Assembly: GCA_945861155.1 (NCBI GenBank)
Contig: CAMATN010000017.1
Span: 1 to 53,606, forward strand
DNA from: Rhizobium sp. Q54
GTDB taxonomy: Bacteria; Pseudomonadota; Alphaproteobacteria; ATCC43930; CGMCC-115725
Reading direction: 5' to 3'
DNA: 53,606 nucleotides
The translations under genes were made by a program, and so were the position numbers. The notes beneath the pieces were generated by a model. The model saw only the letters and a program-made list of their open reading frames with translations. It was not told where the DNA came from and did not search any database. Positions 39,299 to 48,678 of the stretch are shown here, one piece after another; positions within the stretch are counted from its first letter, which is position 1, and each line of letters begins with the position of its first letter.

Positions 39299-40315
39299 AT
39301 GCTGCTATTGACGGCTAACGAGGTCGAAACGTTTTGCGAGGGGCTTGACGTCCCCTCCCTAATCAGCCGCGTACTTGAACTGCACGCCCTCAACAAAACG
39401 ATACTTCCCGCCGAAGCCTATTTGGGATGGGCGGGAAGGGCAGGAGGCCGGGCACGCACCCTAAATATGCCGGGCTATATTGATGGTAACCCACCCCTGG
39501 TCGGAACGAAAATTATCAATGGAAATGCGGACAACGTCATGAAAGGGTTGGCTCGCGCGAGCGGTATCACGATCCTGTTCGATCCTCAGACAGCCCGACC
39601 GCGCTGCTTGATGGATGCCGCATTTATTTCGGCGACGCGGACGGCTGCCATCACTCTAGTCTGTGCGCGAGCTCTACAGCGTAGCCCACGAACTACCCTG
39701 GCGCTGTTTGGGGCCGGGGTGCTCGCGAAGCGCCACATTCTGCTGCTTTCACAGTATCTCGACATCGACCACATCACTGTATTCGATGTCAATCCAGACC
39801 GTACGCAGTCTTTGCTTGGTGATTTGGCCCATACGTTGCCGAATGGTGTGCTCCGGAGCGCTGTATCGGTAGGCGATGCGCTGGAGGGTGCTACCTTGGT
39901 TGTAGCAGCTACAACAACGGCTCACCCGTATATTTTCTATGACATGCTGAGTCCAGGTTGTCTCCTGATCAATGTCTCACTCGATGACTTCGGCATGGAC
40001 GTATTCGAGAACGCCGAAAAACTGTATGTGGATGATATCGGCTTGGTTCAGTCGGATGAGCATCGCATACTTGGAAAGCTGATCCGGGCCGGGATAATCA
40101 CGATGCCCGGCGACCAGGGAGGTAGAAACAGGATCACCGGAACCATCGGCGATTTGTTGCTGGGTAATGTGCCGGGGCGGACGACCGAAGAAGAATTGAT
40201 TCTGGTTAATCCGTTTGGAATGGCGATCGAAGATATCGTCATTGCCGATGCCGTATATCAGGGTGCCATGAAGGTTGGTCTCGGGGTCGAGGTGATCCTG
40301 GACGGGGCTCCGTGA
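39299..40315 (+). CDS. sbnB: SbnB-like ACEGA dehydrogenase (ornithine-cyclodeaminase family)
   Basis: 338 residues. NAD-binding Rossmann: LALFGAGVLAKRHILLLSQY and ITVFDVNPDR. Family sites KIINGN and ARASGITILFDPQT (substrate), ISATRTAAITLV, YIFYDMLSPGCLLINVSLDD and VDDIGLVQSDE. The C-terminus LILVNPFGMAIEDIVIADAV is nearly the SbnB end. SbnB oxidises ACEGA to L-2,3-diaminopropionate plus 2-oxoglutarate. With SbnA this supplies L-Dap. GGAGG lies 7 nt before the ATG. Confidence 0.85.
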   Translation: MLLLTANEVETFCEGLDVPSLISRVLELHALNKTILPAEAYLGWAGRAGGRARTLNMPGYIDGNPPLVGTKIINGNADNVMKGLARASGITILFDPQTARPRCLMDAAFISATRTAAITLVCARALQRSPRTTLALFGAGVLAKRHILLLSQYLDIDHITVFDVNPDRTQSLLGDLAHTLPNGVLRSAVSVGDALEGATLVVAATTTAHPYIFYDMLSPGCLLINVSLDDFGMDVFENAEKLYVDDIGLVQSDEHRILGKLIRAGIITMPGDQGGRNRITGTIGDLLLGNVPGRTTEEELILVNPFGMAIEDIVIADAVYQGAMKVGLGVEVILDGAP

Positions 40316-40344
40316 CGCCGAAACCAAATTGGAGCAAACGAGGG

Positions 40345-41292
40345 ATGACAAAGGTATTGATCTGTGATCCTCTAAGTATGCAAACTCTCGAAATATTCGA
40401 AGAGCAGGGCATAGAAGCGGTTCATGAGTATGACTTGTCGGAGCTCAAGATCAAGGACGCAATCTCTTCTTACGAAGGGCTAGTAGTGCGGTCTCGGACT
40501 AAGGTTACCGCGACCATCCTGTCCGAGGCTAAACGGTTGAGGGTGATCGGGCGGGCCGGTGTGGGGGTCGATAACATCGATGTCGCTGCCGCCGGCCGAA
40601 ACGGCATCGTGGTGATGAATAGCCCTGACGCGACATCAGTCACGACCGCCGAGCACACGATAGCTATGATGTTCGCGCTGGCGCGGAACATCCCGGCGGC
40701 AGACCGATCGACTCACAACGGCAACTGGGAGAGATCGATCTTTATGGGCGTGCAGCTCGCCGGGAAGACGTTGGGGGTAGTTGGTTACGGGCGCATCGGC
40801 TCGATCGTGGCCGATCGGGCGCGAAACCTGGGCATGAAGGTCTTGATTAGCGACCCCTACATGCTTCGTCAGCGGCGGAGCGATGCGCTGCACGAGCATG
40901 TCTCACTGGACGTGCTTCTATCACAGAGTGACGTGGTAACTTTGCACACTTCACTTACGGATGAGACCCGAAATCTTATTAACTCCTCCACACTCTCTCG
41001 GATGCGACGAGGGGTTCGGATCGTCAATTGTGCTCGGGGTGGTCTTATCGTTGAGGCAGATGTTGCTGCAGCGCTGGACAGCGGCCACGTAGCTGGTGTT
41101 GCGATTGACGTATTCGCGGAGGAGCCCGCTCGACAAAATCCATTGCTCGGTCGGACGAATGTTGTGGCGACACCTCACATTGCAGCCTCTACCGTTGAGG
41201 CACAGGAACAGGCTGCGGTCCAGATAGCCAGGCAAATGGCAGAGTTCCTGATTACCGGGATAGCAAGAAATGCTATCACCGTCATCTCTTGA
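40345..41292 (+). CDS. serA: Short D-3-phosphoglycerate dehydrogenase (SerA-like)
   Basis: 315 residues without ACT domain (chromosomal SerA of the group is much longer). Core: VVRSRTKVTATILSEAKRLR, VIGRAGVGVDNIDVAAAGRN, NAD loop LGVVGYGRIGSIVADRA, substrate Arg in NCARGGLIVEADVA, catalytic His in ATPHIAAST. It makes 3-phosphohydroxypyruvate, which transamination turns into O-phosphoserine, the SbnA substrate. Loss of the ACT domain would remove serine feedback. An alternative GTG at 40,312 overlaps the sbnB stop. Confidence 0.82.
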   Translation: MTKVLICDPLSMQTLEIFEEQGIEAVHEYDLSELKIKDAISSYEGLVVRSRTKVTATILSEAKRLRVIGRAGVGVDNIDVAAAGRNGIVVMNSPDATSVTTAEHTIAMMFALARNIPAADRSTHNGNWERSIFMGVQLAGKTLGVVGYGRIGSIVADRARNLGMKVLISDPYMLRQRRSDALHEHVSLDVLLSQSDVVTLHTSLTDETRNLINSSTLSRMRRGVRIVNCARGGLIVEADVAAALDSGHVAGVAIDVFAEEPARQNPLLGRTNVVATPHIAASTVEAQEQAAVQIARQMAEFLITGIARNAITVIS

Positions 41293-41332
41293 TTGAAATC
41301 TCAACAGCCGACTTACATAGCGGGTGAAGCAA

Positions 41333-43771
41333 ATGGTGGATGCATTTAACGCGCGCGAAATCGATACAAAGTGGCAAGAACGTTGGGCGCGCACTCAGCT
41401 ATATGCGACGGAGACGTCGACCGAGCTGCCAAAATATTATTTTTTGACCATGTACCCTTATCCGTCCGGCGACCTGCATATCGGCCACTGGTATGCGGCC
41501 ACGCCGGCCGATGCTAAGGCCCGATACATGCGCATGCGAGGCTATAACGTCCTGTTTCCGGTCGGTTTCGACGCATTTGGCCTGCCCGCAGAAAACGCAG
41601 CGATCCGGCATGGTACTCATCCGCATCGATGGACAATGGCCAACATCTCCCGAATGCGTAACCAGATCCGTAGCATGGGGACGATGTTCGATTGGGAACG
41701 GGAAATCGTCACTTGCGATCCCGAATACTACCGCTGGAACCAATGGCTGTTTATACAATTCTTTAAGAACGGCTTAGCTTATCGCGGTCGGGGGGTCGTG
41801 GATTGGTGTCCCTCGTGCAATACAACGCTTGCTCGCGAACAAGTCACCGGGGACGAGCGCTGCTGCGAACGGTGCGAAACACCGGTGAGTAAGCGGGAGC
41901 TTCATCAGTGGTTCCTGCGGATCACGAAATATGCCGAGGAACTTCTGTGCTTTAAAGCGCTCGATTGGCCCGAACGCGTACGGACAATGCAAACAAACTG
42001 GATAGGCCGTAGCGACGGGGTGGAGATCGCCTTCAAAACCGCGGAAGGGAAAGAAATTTGGGTTTTTACAACTAGCATCGAGACGGTGTTCGGGGCCACC
42101 TTCCTTGTACTTGCGCCCGAATATCGATGGGTCGAGCAGCTGACGTCGGCAAGCCGAAAGGAGGCCGTCAGAGCGTATATACAGCAAGCATCTCGTCAGA
42201 CGGAGGTGGCTCGGTCAGCAGTGGACAAAGAAAAGACCGGAGTGTTCACTGGTACTTATTGCACGAACCCGTATTCCGGGGAACAGGTCCCAATTTACGT
42301 CGGCGACTATGTTTTAGCGAACTATGGAACCGGCGCGGTGATGGGGGTACCCGCTCACGACGAGCGCGACCTCCGGTTCGCAAATGAGCACGGATTGGTT
42401 GTGCGGGCCGTCATCGCACCGCCGGATGGCCAGGACGAGAACGAAGCCTCAGTTCGCATCGCCTGTGGACAAATGGTTAATTCTGGGCCTTTTAATGGTC
42501 TGGCTCGTGAGCACGCCAGAGAAGCGATAGCGCATTACGGTCAGGAGCGAGCTTTCGCTAGATCCGCGATCTCATATCGCCTCCGCGACTGGCTGATCAG
42601 CCGACAGCGTTATTGGGGTACTCCGATACCGATCATACATTGCCGCACCTGCGGTCCTGTAGCGGTACCCGAGGCGCAACTGCCGGTGTTGCTGCCCGAA
42701 AATGCAGAGTTTCTGCCGACCGGGGAATCACCACTGAAATATGACGAACAGTTTCGTAATGTCGCGTGTCCGCAATGTGGAGAGCCGGCAGAAAGAGAAA
42801 CAGACACGATGGATACCTTCGTCGATTCGTCGTGGTATCAATACAGGTACCTATCCCCACATTTCACTGGAGCGCCTTTCGATCCCGATCAAATTGGGTG
42901 GATGCCCGTTGATCAGTATACCGGTGGGATCGAGCACGCGACGATGCACCTCCTCTATTTCCGCTTCTTCACCAAAGCAATGCGGGACATCGGCCTGATC
43001 TCATTCAATGAACCCGTCATCAAACTGAACAATCAGGGGATGATCCTGGGCCCTGATGGACAGAAAATGTCGAAGTCTCGTGGGAACGTGATTAACCCCG
43101 ACGAAATCGTCGCGTTGACGGGCGCGGATGCGTTTCGGTGCTACTTGATGTTTATAGGACCGTGGGAGGACGGGGGGCCATACCGTGTCCGCGGCATTGA
43201 GGGCATAACGCGCTGGCTTAACCGGCTATGGAATGTAGTGCTTACTGTTCCAGCAAGCGGCAGCGTGGGCCAGGGCGAAGGAGCGGAGGTGCTCCACCGC
43301 GCTACAAATACGGTTATCCGACTGGTAACTGAGGACATAGAGGAGTTTCGATTTAACACCGCGCTGGCGAAGCTGATGGAATACACTAATCTCCTCGTGA
43401 GGATCCGTATACTCCCACAGGTAGATCTGGGGGCGTGGTGGGAAGCTGTGCGATCGCTCGTGCTAATGATCGCACCTCTGGCGCCTCACATATCCGAGGA
43501 ACTCTGGCACCGGCTCGGTGGTCCATACAGCGTACATACCCAAGCATGGCCGAATTACGATATGACTGTGGCCAACAACGATCGGATGGAAATAGCAGTC
43601 CAGGTTGATGGCGCAACCCGATATAGATTATCGGTTCGGCCGGACGCCGACGAGGATGAAATCCGGAAGTTGGCGCTGGCGAGCGAGCCTGTTCGCCGGC
43701 ATCTTCAGGGAGCTTCTGTGGAACGCGTGGTGTACGTTCCGGGTCGCGTGATGAACTTTGTCAGGCGCTAG
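41333..43771 (+). CDS. leuS: Leucyl-tRNA synthetase, divergent, probably a self-resistance copy
   Basis: 812 residues, bacterial-type LeuRS. HIGH is at 49-52 (SGDLHIGHWY), KMSKS at 578-582, and zinc Cys pairs around CPSC (159-162) and CCERC (177-181). In the CP1 editing domain the near-invariant TTRPDT is TTSIET (246-251), so the Arg and Pro are gone; the later Asp is kept in PAHDERD. C-terminal anticodon and Leu-specific domains are present. Because the enzyme sits inside a small-molecule cluster, I infer a resistant second copy; a precursor role is an alternative. Starts about 40 nt after serA. Confidence 0.85.
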   Translation: MVDAFNAREIDTKWQERWARTQLYATETSTELPKYYFLTMYPYPSGDLHIGHWYAATPADAKARYMRMRGYNVLFPVGFDAFGLPAENAAIRHGTHPHRWTMANISRMRNQIRSMGTMFDWEREIVTCDPEYYRWNQWLFIQFFKNGLAYRGRGVVDWCPSCNTTLAREQVTGDERCCERCETPVSKRELHQWFLRITKYAEELLCFKALDWPERVRTMQTNWIGRSDGVEIAFKTAEGKEIWVFTTSIETVFGATFLVLAPEYRWVEQLTSASRKEAVRAYIQQASRQTEVARSAVDKEKTGVFTGTYCTNPYSGEQVPIYVGDYVLANYGTGAVMGVPAHDERDLRFANEHGLVVRAVIAPPDGQDENEASVRIACGQMVNSGPFNGLAREHAREAIAHYGQERAFARSAISYRLRDWLISRQRYWGTPIPIIHCRTCGPVAVPEAQLPVLLPENAEFLPTGESPLKYDEQFRNVACPQCGEPAERETDTMDTFVDSSWYQYRYLSPHFTGAPFDPDQIGWMPVDQYTGGIEHATMHLLYFRFFTKAMRDIGLISFNEPVIKLNNQGMILGPDGQKMSKSRGNVINPDEIVALTGADAFRCYLMFIGPWEDGGPYRVRGIEGITRWLNRLWNVVLTVPASGSVGQGEGAEVLHRATNTVIRLVTEDIEEFRFNTALAKLMEYTNLLVRIRILPQVDLGAWWEAVRSLVLMIAPLAPHISEELWHRLGGPYSVHTQAWPNYDMTVANNDRMEIAVQVDGATRYRLSVRPDADEDEIRKLALASEPVRRHLQGASVERVVYVPGRVMNFVRR

Positions 43772-43780
43772 GGGCAAGGT

Positions 43781-43818
43781 GCCCTGGGCCCAGGGCGTTT
43801 CCTAAATTATCGGGAAAC
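43781..43818 (+). terminator. Hairpins after leuS, possible transcription stop
   Basis: GCCCTGGGCCCAGGGC is a perfect palindrome, followed by a second stem GTTTCC / GGAAAC. No long U run, so a terminator is only possible. Confidence 0.35.
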
Positions 43819-43899
43819 CTAATAGGACCTCCCTTCGGAGGCGCGAAGTGGCGCTTTTGCCTCGGTGAAGCGGGAAGATGGTTTCCGGTACCTTATCGG

Positions 43900-43948
43900 G
43901 TCAGATCGCGCTTGCGCGCCGGTCGTGACGTGCGTTATTTGATCTGAC
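43900..43948. promoter_or_regulatory. Inverted repeat in front of the regulator gene
   Basis: GTCAGATC (43,900-43,907) and GATCTGAC (43,941-43,948) are exact complements 33 nt apart. A likely binding site for the regulator encoded just downstream. Confidence 0.4.
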
Positions 43949-43985
43949 GGCAGGGGCTGGCAGTTCGACGATGGGAGTGGGTGCC

Positions 43986-45461
43986 ATGCGCAGTGAGGCG
44001 GCTGCGGCACCGGGGGGACCGCGCGCGCTGACGCGACCAGAGATCGCTGAAGCGTTCAATAAGCTGCGAGGGATCCGGGGACTTACGGTAGTTGAAGCGG
44101 CGCGCCGAGCGGAGGTGGCGCCAAATGCCTGGGTGCGGCTCGAACAGGCTCAGTTTGGACCATGCGGATCGGGAAAAGCATTCTCGGATGCAACAAACAG
44201 ACAGCAGCGAGGCTGGGTACAAACTGCACTTCGACTCCTTGCCTTTTATCAGAGCCAAGCTCGCCATAGTGGCCTCCCGACCTTAGAACGTCAGCAATTT
44301 CTGATCGGTCTTGAGATAGATCCGAACTATGCATCGGAACTCGACCCTATCGACAGCGCCGCGCGACAACGAAAACGCGATAGTTGGGAATTATTGAAAG
44401 AGGGGAAGCTCAAGGTGCGTCTTGCGGCTTGGCCTCCTTTTGGCCCAGGCGCGAAATCTTTGATGAACCCGAGCGACATGAAGATACAAGAAAGTAATGG
44501 TTGGAGAATCCTTTTTAGTATCCTGGGGGCTCTCGCCCCCGCGAGCGTCAAGGATATCAAGGTAGAACCACTCGTGGATATGCTTGAAGACGGTGTGACC
44601 CTTCTTTTTGAAGGCGGCTGCGATATTCTCTTCGGCATCTACGATACCGCGGATAGGCGATTTAATGAACTCGATTTTTACCCATTGCCCGGAATTACCT
44701 TCGGACTTGGTGCACTTACGACGGTGGAGCCCACCGAGCAATTTTGGCCGGAGCTGGTTCATGACCTCTTGAAGGGCGGGGCACTCGGCACGCGGGTGAT
44801 TACATGGGAAGCTGATGTAGGCTACCACTTCGTTGCCGGTCAGTGCCGCGCGCTCGATCGAACCGATACGATCCCAATAGGAAAGCCCTTCGCTGAGATT
44901 GTTGAGGAATTCTGTGATTTAGTAATAGACAGTCCGGGCAAACAAGTAGCTTTTATCGGAGATGCGATCCTTTGCTGGGAAATGAAGAAAGCGATAGACC
45001 GCGGGCGATCCCGCGCACGATTACCGGGAGAGCTTGCCGTGATCGGGCGAGACCCTGAGTCTAAGACTAACTTTGCCATCCCGCGTCATCGAGCCGGATT
45101 TGTATTTCGCCGCGGCGATGCTCTAGGAATGTTGATCGACGACTGTTTGAACGGCTCATTATTCCCGAGCTTCTCGACGGTGCTTGGTTTTGAGTACGCG
45201 GGATTATTCGGGCAGTCAATGTTTCTCCCCGATCCGTATGCCGGCGACGAAGGTCGCATTATCCAACATATTCTGATCACTGAAATACGAAAGCAGTCGT
45301 TAACATCCATCTCAGAACTCATCAAGGCGTGTGAATTTGAGCTTGGACGATTAAACCCTAAATTTTTGCCCAAAATTCTCGACCAGATCCCAGGCTGGAA
45401 AGGGGCGGAACGTGAGTTGTTGGAACTGAGCAACGAAATCGGCAAAAGCTTACCGACTTAG
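43986..45461 (+). CDS. Cluster regulator: HTH fused to solute-binding-like domain
   Basis: 491 residues. Residues about 10-60 hold an XRE-type helix-turn-helix (PEIAEAFNKLRGIRGLTVVE, AARRAEVAPNAWVRLEQAQF). After residue 125 the protein resembles a type 3 periplasmic amino-acid-binding domain: GKLKVRLAAWPPFGP, GWRILFSILGAL, EGGCDILFGIYDTADRRFNE, YPLPGITFGLGAL. No signal peptide, so the ligand-binding half would be cytoplasmic. I infer it senses an amino-acid-like molecule, maybe the product. GGGAG upstream favours 43,986 over 43,971. Confidence 0.65.
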   Translation: MRSEAAAAPGGPRALTRPEIAEAFNKLRGIRGLTVVEAARRAEVAPNAWVRLEQAQFGPCGSGKAFSDATNRQQRGWVQTALRLLAFYQSQARHSGLPTLERQQFLIGLEIDPNYASELDPIDSAARQRKRDSWELLKEGKLKVRLAAWPPFGPGAKSLMNPSDMKIQESNGWRILFSILGALAPASVKDIKVEPLVDMLEDGVTLLFEGGCDILFGIYDTADRRFNELDFYPLPGITFGLGALTTVEPTEQFWPELVHDLLKGGALGTRVITWEADVGYHFVAGQCRALDRTDTIPIGKPFAEIVEEFCDLVIDSPGKQVAFIGDAILCWEMKKAIDRGRSRARLPGELAVIGRDPESKTNFAIPRHRAGFVFRRGDALGMLIDDCLNGSLFPSFSTVLGFEYAGLFGQSMFLPDPYAGDEGRIIQHILITEIRKQSLTSISELIKACEFELGRLNPKFLPKILDQIPGWKGAERELLELSNEIGKSLPT

Positions 45462-45530
45462 AAGCGCAAATTGCCACGATGAATGAGTGCGGATCGAAAG
45501 ATCAAGATCACCAATGAAATGGAGGATAAA

Positions 45531-46406
45531 ATGAGAGACGTTGCGTCAAATTCTACCACGGGGGTTTTACTGCGGGCGAGTTTGGTTGCTGCCACATTTG
45601 CATATTTGAGCTGCGGAACAGCGGAGGCGCAGGACCGATCTTCTGCTGTATTTAGTCGGGTAATCGCATCGAAAACGCTGAAATGCGGATACTTTGTATA
45701 TCCACCGGGTACTTACAAGGACCCGAATACCGCGAAAATGTCGGGAATCTACGTCGACGCGCTTGATGCGGTCGGCTCTCGCTTGGGCATCAAAGTCGAG
45801 TGGACCCAAGAGGTAGGCTTTGCTACCATGGTTGAAGATTTGAAGGCAATGAAGCACGACGCTATTTGCGCCATGGTTTGGCCGAACGCCAGCCGGGCAC
45901 CATTCGTCGAATATAGCATTCCAATTTTTTACTCAGGCGTAGGGATCTACGTAAAGAAGGGATCAAAGATACGAACGCTCCAGGAAATCGATGTTCCCGA
46001 CGTCCGGATCGCTGCTATAGAGGGAGAGATAACTGAGATCATCGGGCGGCAGGATTTCCCGCGCGCAAAAAAGGTTACCCTGCCACAGAATTCGGAGCTT
46101 TCACAGCTTCTCCTCATGGTGGCTGAGGACAAGGCCGACGTAACCTTCGTAGAGCCCTTCATAGCGAACAAATTCTTAGCCAACAGTCCGGGCACTCTGG
46201 TGAACATCGCTCAGGAGAATCCGATCAGAACGTTCGGCAACACTATTATGTATCGCAAAGGCGAATTCGAACTGAAGTCGATGCTAGATACTGCACTCAC
46301 CGAGGAGCTGTTGAGCGGGGCAATCGCTAAACACATCGCGAAATACCCGGGAGCTGCCCAGGCCGTTTACCCGGTCGCCAAACCCTATGCACCTTTACCG
46401 AAATAG
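45531..46406 (+). CDS. Amino-acid ABC transporter substrate-binding protein (family 3)
   Basis: 291 residues. Signal peptide: basic MRDV, hydrophobic LLRASLVAATFAYLSC, AEAQ. Binding domain starts SKTLKCGYFVYPPGTYKD, with SGIYVDALDAVGSRLGIKVE, AICAMVWPNASRAPFVEYS and GVGIYVKKGSKIRTLQEI. Polar amino acids are typical ligands. GGAGG six nt before ATG 45,531 fixes the start. First gene of a three-part uptake system. Confidence 0.85.
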   Translation: MRDVASNSTTGVLLRASLVAATFAYLSCGTAEAQDRSSAVFSRVIASKTLKCGYFVYPPGTYKDPNTAKMSGIYVDALDAVGSRLGIKVEWTQEVGFATMVEDLKAMKHDAICAMVWPNASRAPFVEYSIPIFYSGVGIYVKKGSKIRTLQEIDVPDVRIAAIEGEITEIIGRQDFPRAKKVTLPQNSELSQLLLMVAEDKADVTFVEPFIANKFLANSPGTLVNIAQENPIRTFGNTIMYRKGEFELKSMLDTALTEELLSGAIAKHIAKYPGAAQAVYPVAKPYAPLPK

Positions 46407-46435
46407 GCGGGAACAGACGTCAGGGGGGGGGTAAA

Positions 46436-47086
46436 GTGAAAGATCTTATTATCCGATATGGACCGGCACTCGTCTCGGGGATAGCGACAACCCTGGCGCT
46501 CTGGGTAATAGTATCTGTGGCCGGACTCGGCGTTGGAATGTTTATCGGATGGGAATCAGCTCGCGCGCGGCGCCTGCGATGGTTAGAGGCATGCGGCCGG
46601 TGGGTCGTCTCGGTCATGCCAGCGCTTGTTTTGATCATGTGGGTGTATTACCCGCTTCAGACGATCCTTCAATTCCAAATCTCTCCGTTCTGGTCATGCG
46701 CTATAGCTTTGGGTATCTTAAACGTGTTTTCCGTGGCGGTAGTAATTCGATCAAGCTGGAATTCGATTCCTCAGGAGTTGCGTCTACTCGCCCCAATGTA
46801 TAACGCCACTAGGCAAACAGCGTTCTTTCTAATAGAGGCTCCGCTCCTGTTTCGGCTGAGTTTACCGGCCGTGCTAACGATTGAGATAGCGATGTTGCAC
46901 GCGACTCTTCTGGGAAGCTTCATCGGTGTCGATGAAATTCTGAAGGTAATCGGCCGCATCAACGCGATCGAATATCTCCCAATTGAGCTATATACGATTT
47001 TAGCCGGCATATTCGTTCTATTGTGCTCGCCGTTGACGATCCTTTCCGTTTGGCTGAATAAGAAGTATGTTACGAGTGGCCTTTGA
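46436..47086 (+). CDS. Amino-acid ABC transporter permease
   Basis: 216 residues, five hydrophobic helices, HisM/GlnP type. Start GTG 46,436. N-terminal GPALVSGIATTLALWVIVSV and PLQTILQFQISPFWSCAIAL carry the family pattern. The EAA-like loop runs through SSWNSIPQELRLLAPMYNAT, weakened compared to classical EAA---G. No second permease, so a homodimer is likely. Confidence 0.78.
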   Translation: MKDLIIRYGPALVSGIATTLALWVIVSVAGLGVGMFIGWESARARRLRWLEACGRWVVSVMPALVLIMWVYYPLQTILQFQISPFWSCAIALGILNVFSVAVVIRSSWNSIPQELRLLAPMYNATRQTAFFLIEAPLLFRLSLPAVLTIEIAMLHATLLGSFIGVDEILKVIGRINAIEYLPIELYTILAGIFVLLCSPLTILSVWLNKKYVTSGL

Positions 47087-47127
47087 TTGGGTGATATTCA
47101 GGATCAGCGATCGTTGCGGTGGGCCGG

Positions 47128-47853
47128 ATGCTTGAGGTGAAGTCGCTAGAACGGCAGTCGGGAAACCAGATTCTCCTCGCAGATATTTCGGTTGTCATCA
47201 AAAGAGGCGAGGCAGTCGCCGTGTTGGGTCCGAGTGGCGCCGGTAAGACACTCTTTCTGCGCTCGGTCGCTTTCGTTGATACACCAACAAGAGGATCAAT
47301 CCGCTTTGAGCACAGGGAATGGATCTTCGGGAAAAGGACGACGCGGCTTCCGCCACCATGGCCGGAAATTGTACTCATGTTTCAGTCCGGAGCGACCGTT
47401 GGCCATGCTTCGTTGCTCGACAACATGGTGTTTGCTTATCGTCAAAGGCCAAATTGGGAACAAAAGCGGACAATTGCGCAGGAGATGGCGGAGCGGTTTG
47501 CGCTCGCGAATGTTTTAAACCAGCGCGCCTCATTGTGCTCAGTGGGCCAGCGGCAACGAACAGCTTTCATCCGCACGATCGTAAGTGATGCCAAGCTGAT
47601 TCTCCTGGACGAACCAACAGCGGCTCTTGACCCGGCGCAAACGGAAAATGTCGGTGATGCTGTACTCGAGCACAAGAGGACAGGTCGATCATTCTTTATA
47701 TCGACGCATATGCTTGGTTTGGCGAAAAAGGTGTGCGACCGATTCATTTACATCCAAGATGGGAAAATACTAGCGAGAGGTGCAATAGAGGCACTTGACA
47801 ACCCGATGCATCCCGATTTGCGGCGATTCGTGCAGCTATCGAGCCTGAGGTAA
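47128..47853 (+). CDS. ABC transporter ATP-binding protein
   Basis: About 241 residues. Walker A GPSGAGKT (about 34-41 from ATG 47,128), Q-loop LMFQSGATVGH, Walker B LILLDEP, D-loop TAALDP, H-loop STHM. The signature motif is SVGQRQR in place of LSGGQ..R, so Leu and one Gly are changed, which may slow hydrolysis. It energises the permease above. Confidence 0.82.
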   Translation: MLEVKSLERQSGNQILLADISVVIKRGEAVAVLGPSGAGKTLFLRSVAFVDTPTRGSIRFEHREWIFGKRTTRLPPPWPEIVLMFQSGATVGHASLLDNMVFAYRQRPNWEQKRTIAQEMAERFALANVLNQRASLCSVGQRQRTAFIRTIVSDAKLILLDEPTAALDPAQTENVGDAVLEHKRTGRSFFISTHMLGLAKKVCDRFIYIQDGKILARGAIEALDNPMHPDLRRFVQLSSLR

Positions 47854-47868
47854 ATCAAAGGTGAGGAT

Positions 47869-48678
47869 GTGGATACGCCTACCGCTGTCGTCCTTGTATG
47901 CGTGGGTGTTGTTGGCGGATTTATATCCGCCGTAGTCGGTGGGTCCAACGTCATCACGTTTCCCACTTTACAATGGGCAGGGATATCGTCAACCGTAGTA
48001 GCGACAGCATCAAACATGGTAGCGTCAGCGGTGGCGAACCCGTTAGCTTTTCTAAAAAATTGGTCCAGGCGGCCACACCTGGATTGGTCCCTGGGTATTC
48101 TCCTAATTGCGGCTGCTGCATGCGGCGTGGCGGGCGCTAAGCTTTTGGTTATGATTCCTGAAGATGTGTTCCGATGGTTCGTGCCGCCGCTATTAGCGAT
48201 GGCTGTGTTAATGGTGCGGTATTCTCGGTTCATTTCGACATGGGTCGTTGACAGCCTGGGTCAGCTTGGGGCGTCGGCAAGAGGAGGTAACAGGAGCCCG
48301 ATCGATCTCAGTTTGGTGCGGCTTATATTATTCATACCGGTGGCGATTTACGGTGGTTTCTTTGGGGCAGGACTGGGAGTCCTCGTACTTGGTGTCCTCT
48401 CGATTGGAGCCGCTGGTGATGTGCGCGCCGCGAACGTTACGAAGAATTTGCTTAATAGTGTTACTTGCTTGACTTCAGCCATCGTGTTAGCGATGGAAAG
48501 TGCCGTGTCGTGGGATCAGACTAAATGGATGCTGCTGGGAAATGCGATCGGAGGACTTTTAGGTGGTTGGTTTTCGGGAAACGTCGATGGAAATCAGTTG
48601 CGATTGTGGGTAGTACGAATCGGAATCGTAGTGACTATCTTATACACGTGTCGGTATTGGCTAGGATACACGTTCTAA
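47869..48678 (+). CDS. TauE/SafE-family membrane exporter
   Basis: 269 residues, about eight helices: VVLVCVGVVGGFISAVVGGS is the first TauE repeat, GGFFGAGLGVLVLGVLSIGA the second, with NATKN-like NVTKNLLNSV after it. Family members export sulfite, sulfonates and other organic anions. In this cluster it may export the product. GTG start, AGGTGAGG upstream, 15 nt after the ATPase. Confidence 0.8.
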   Translation: MDTPTAVVLVCVGVVGGFISAVVGGSNVITFPTLQWAGISSTVVATASNMVASAVANPLAFLKNWSRRPHLDWSLGILLIAAAACGVAGAKLLVMIPEDVFRWFVPPLLAMAVLMVRYSRFISTWVVDSLGQLGASARGGNRSPIDLSLVRLILFIPVAIYGGFFGAGLGVLVLGVLSIGAAGDVRAANVTKNLLNSVTCLTSAIVLAMESAVSWDQTKWMLLGNAIGGLLGGWFSGNVDGNQLRLWVVRIGIVVTILYTCRYWLGYTF

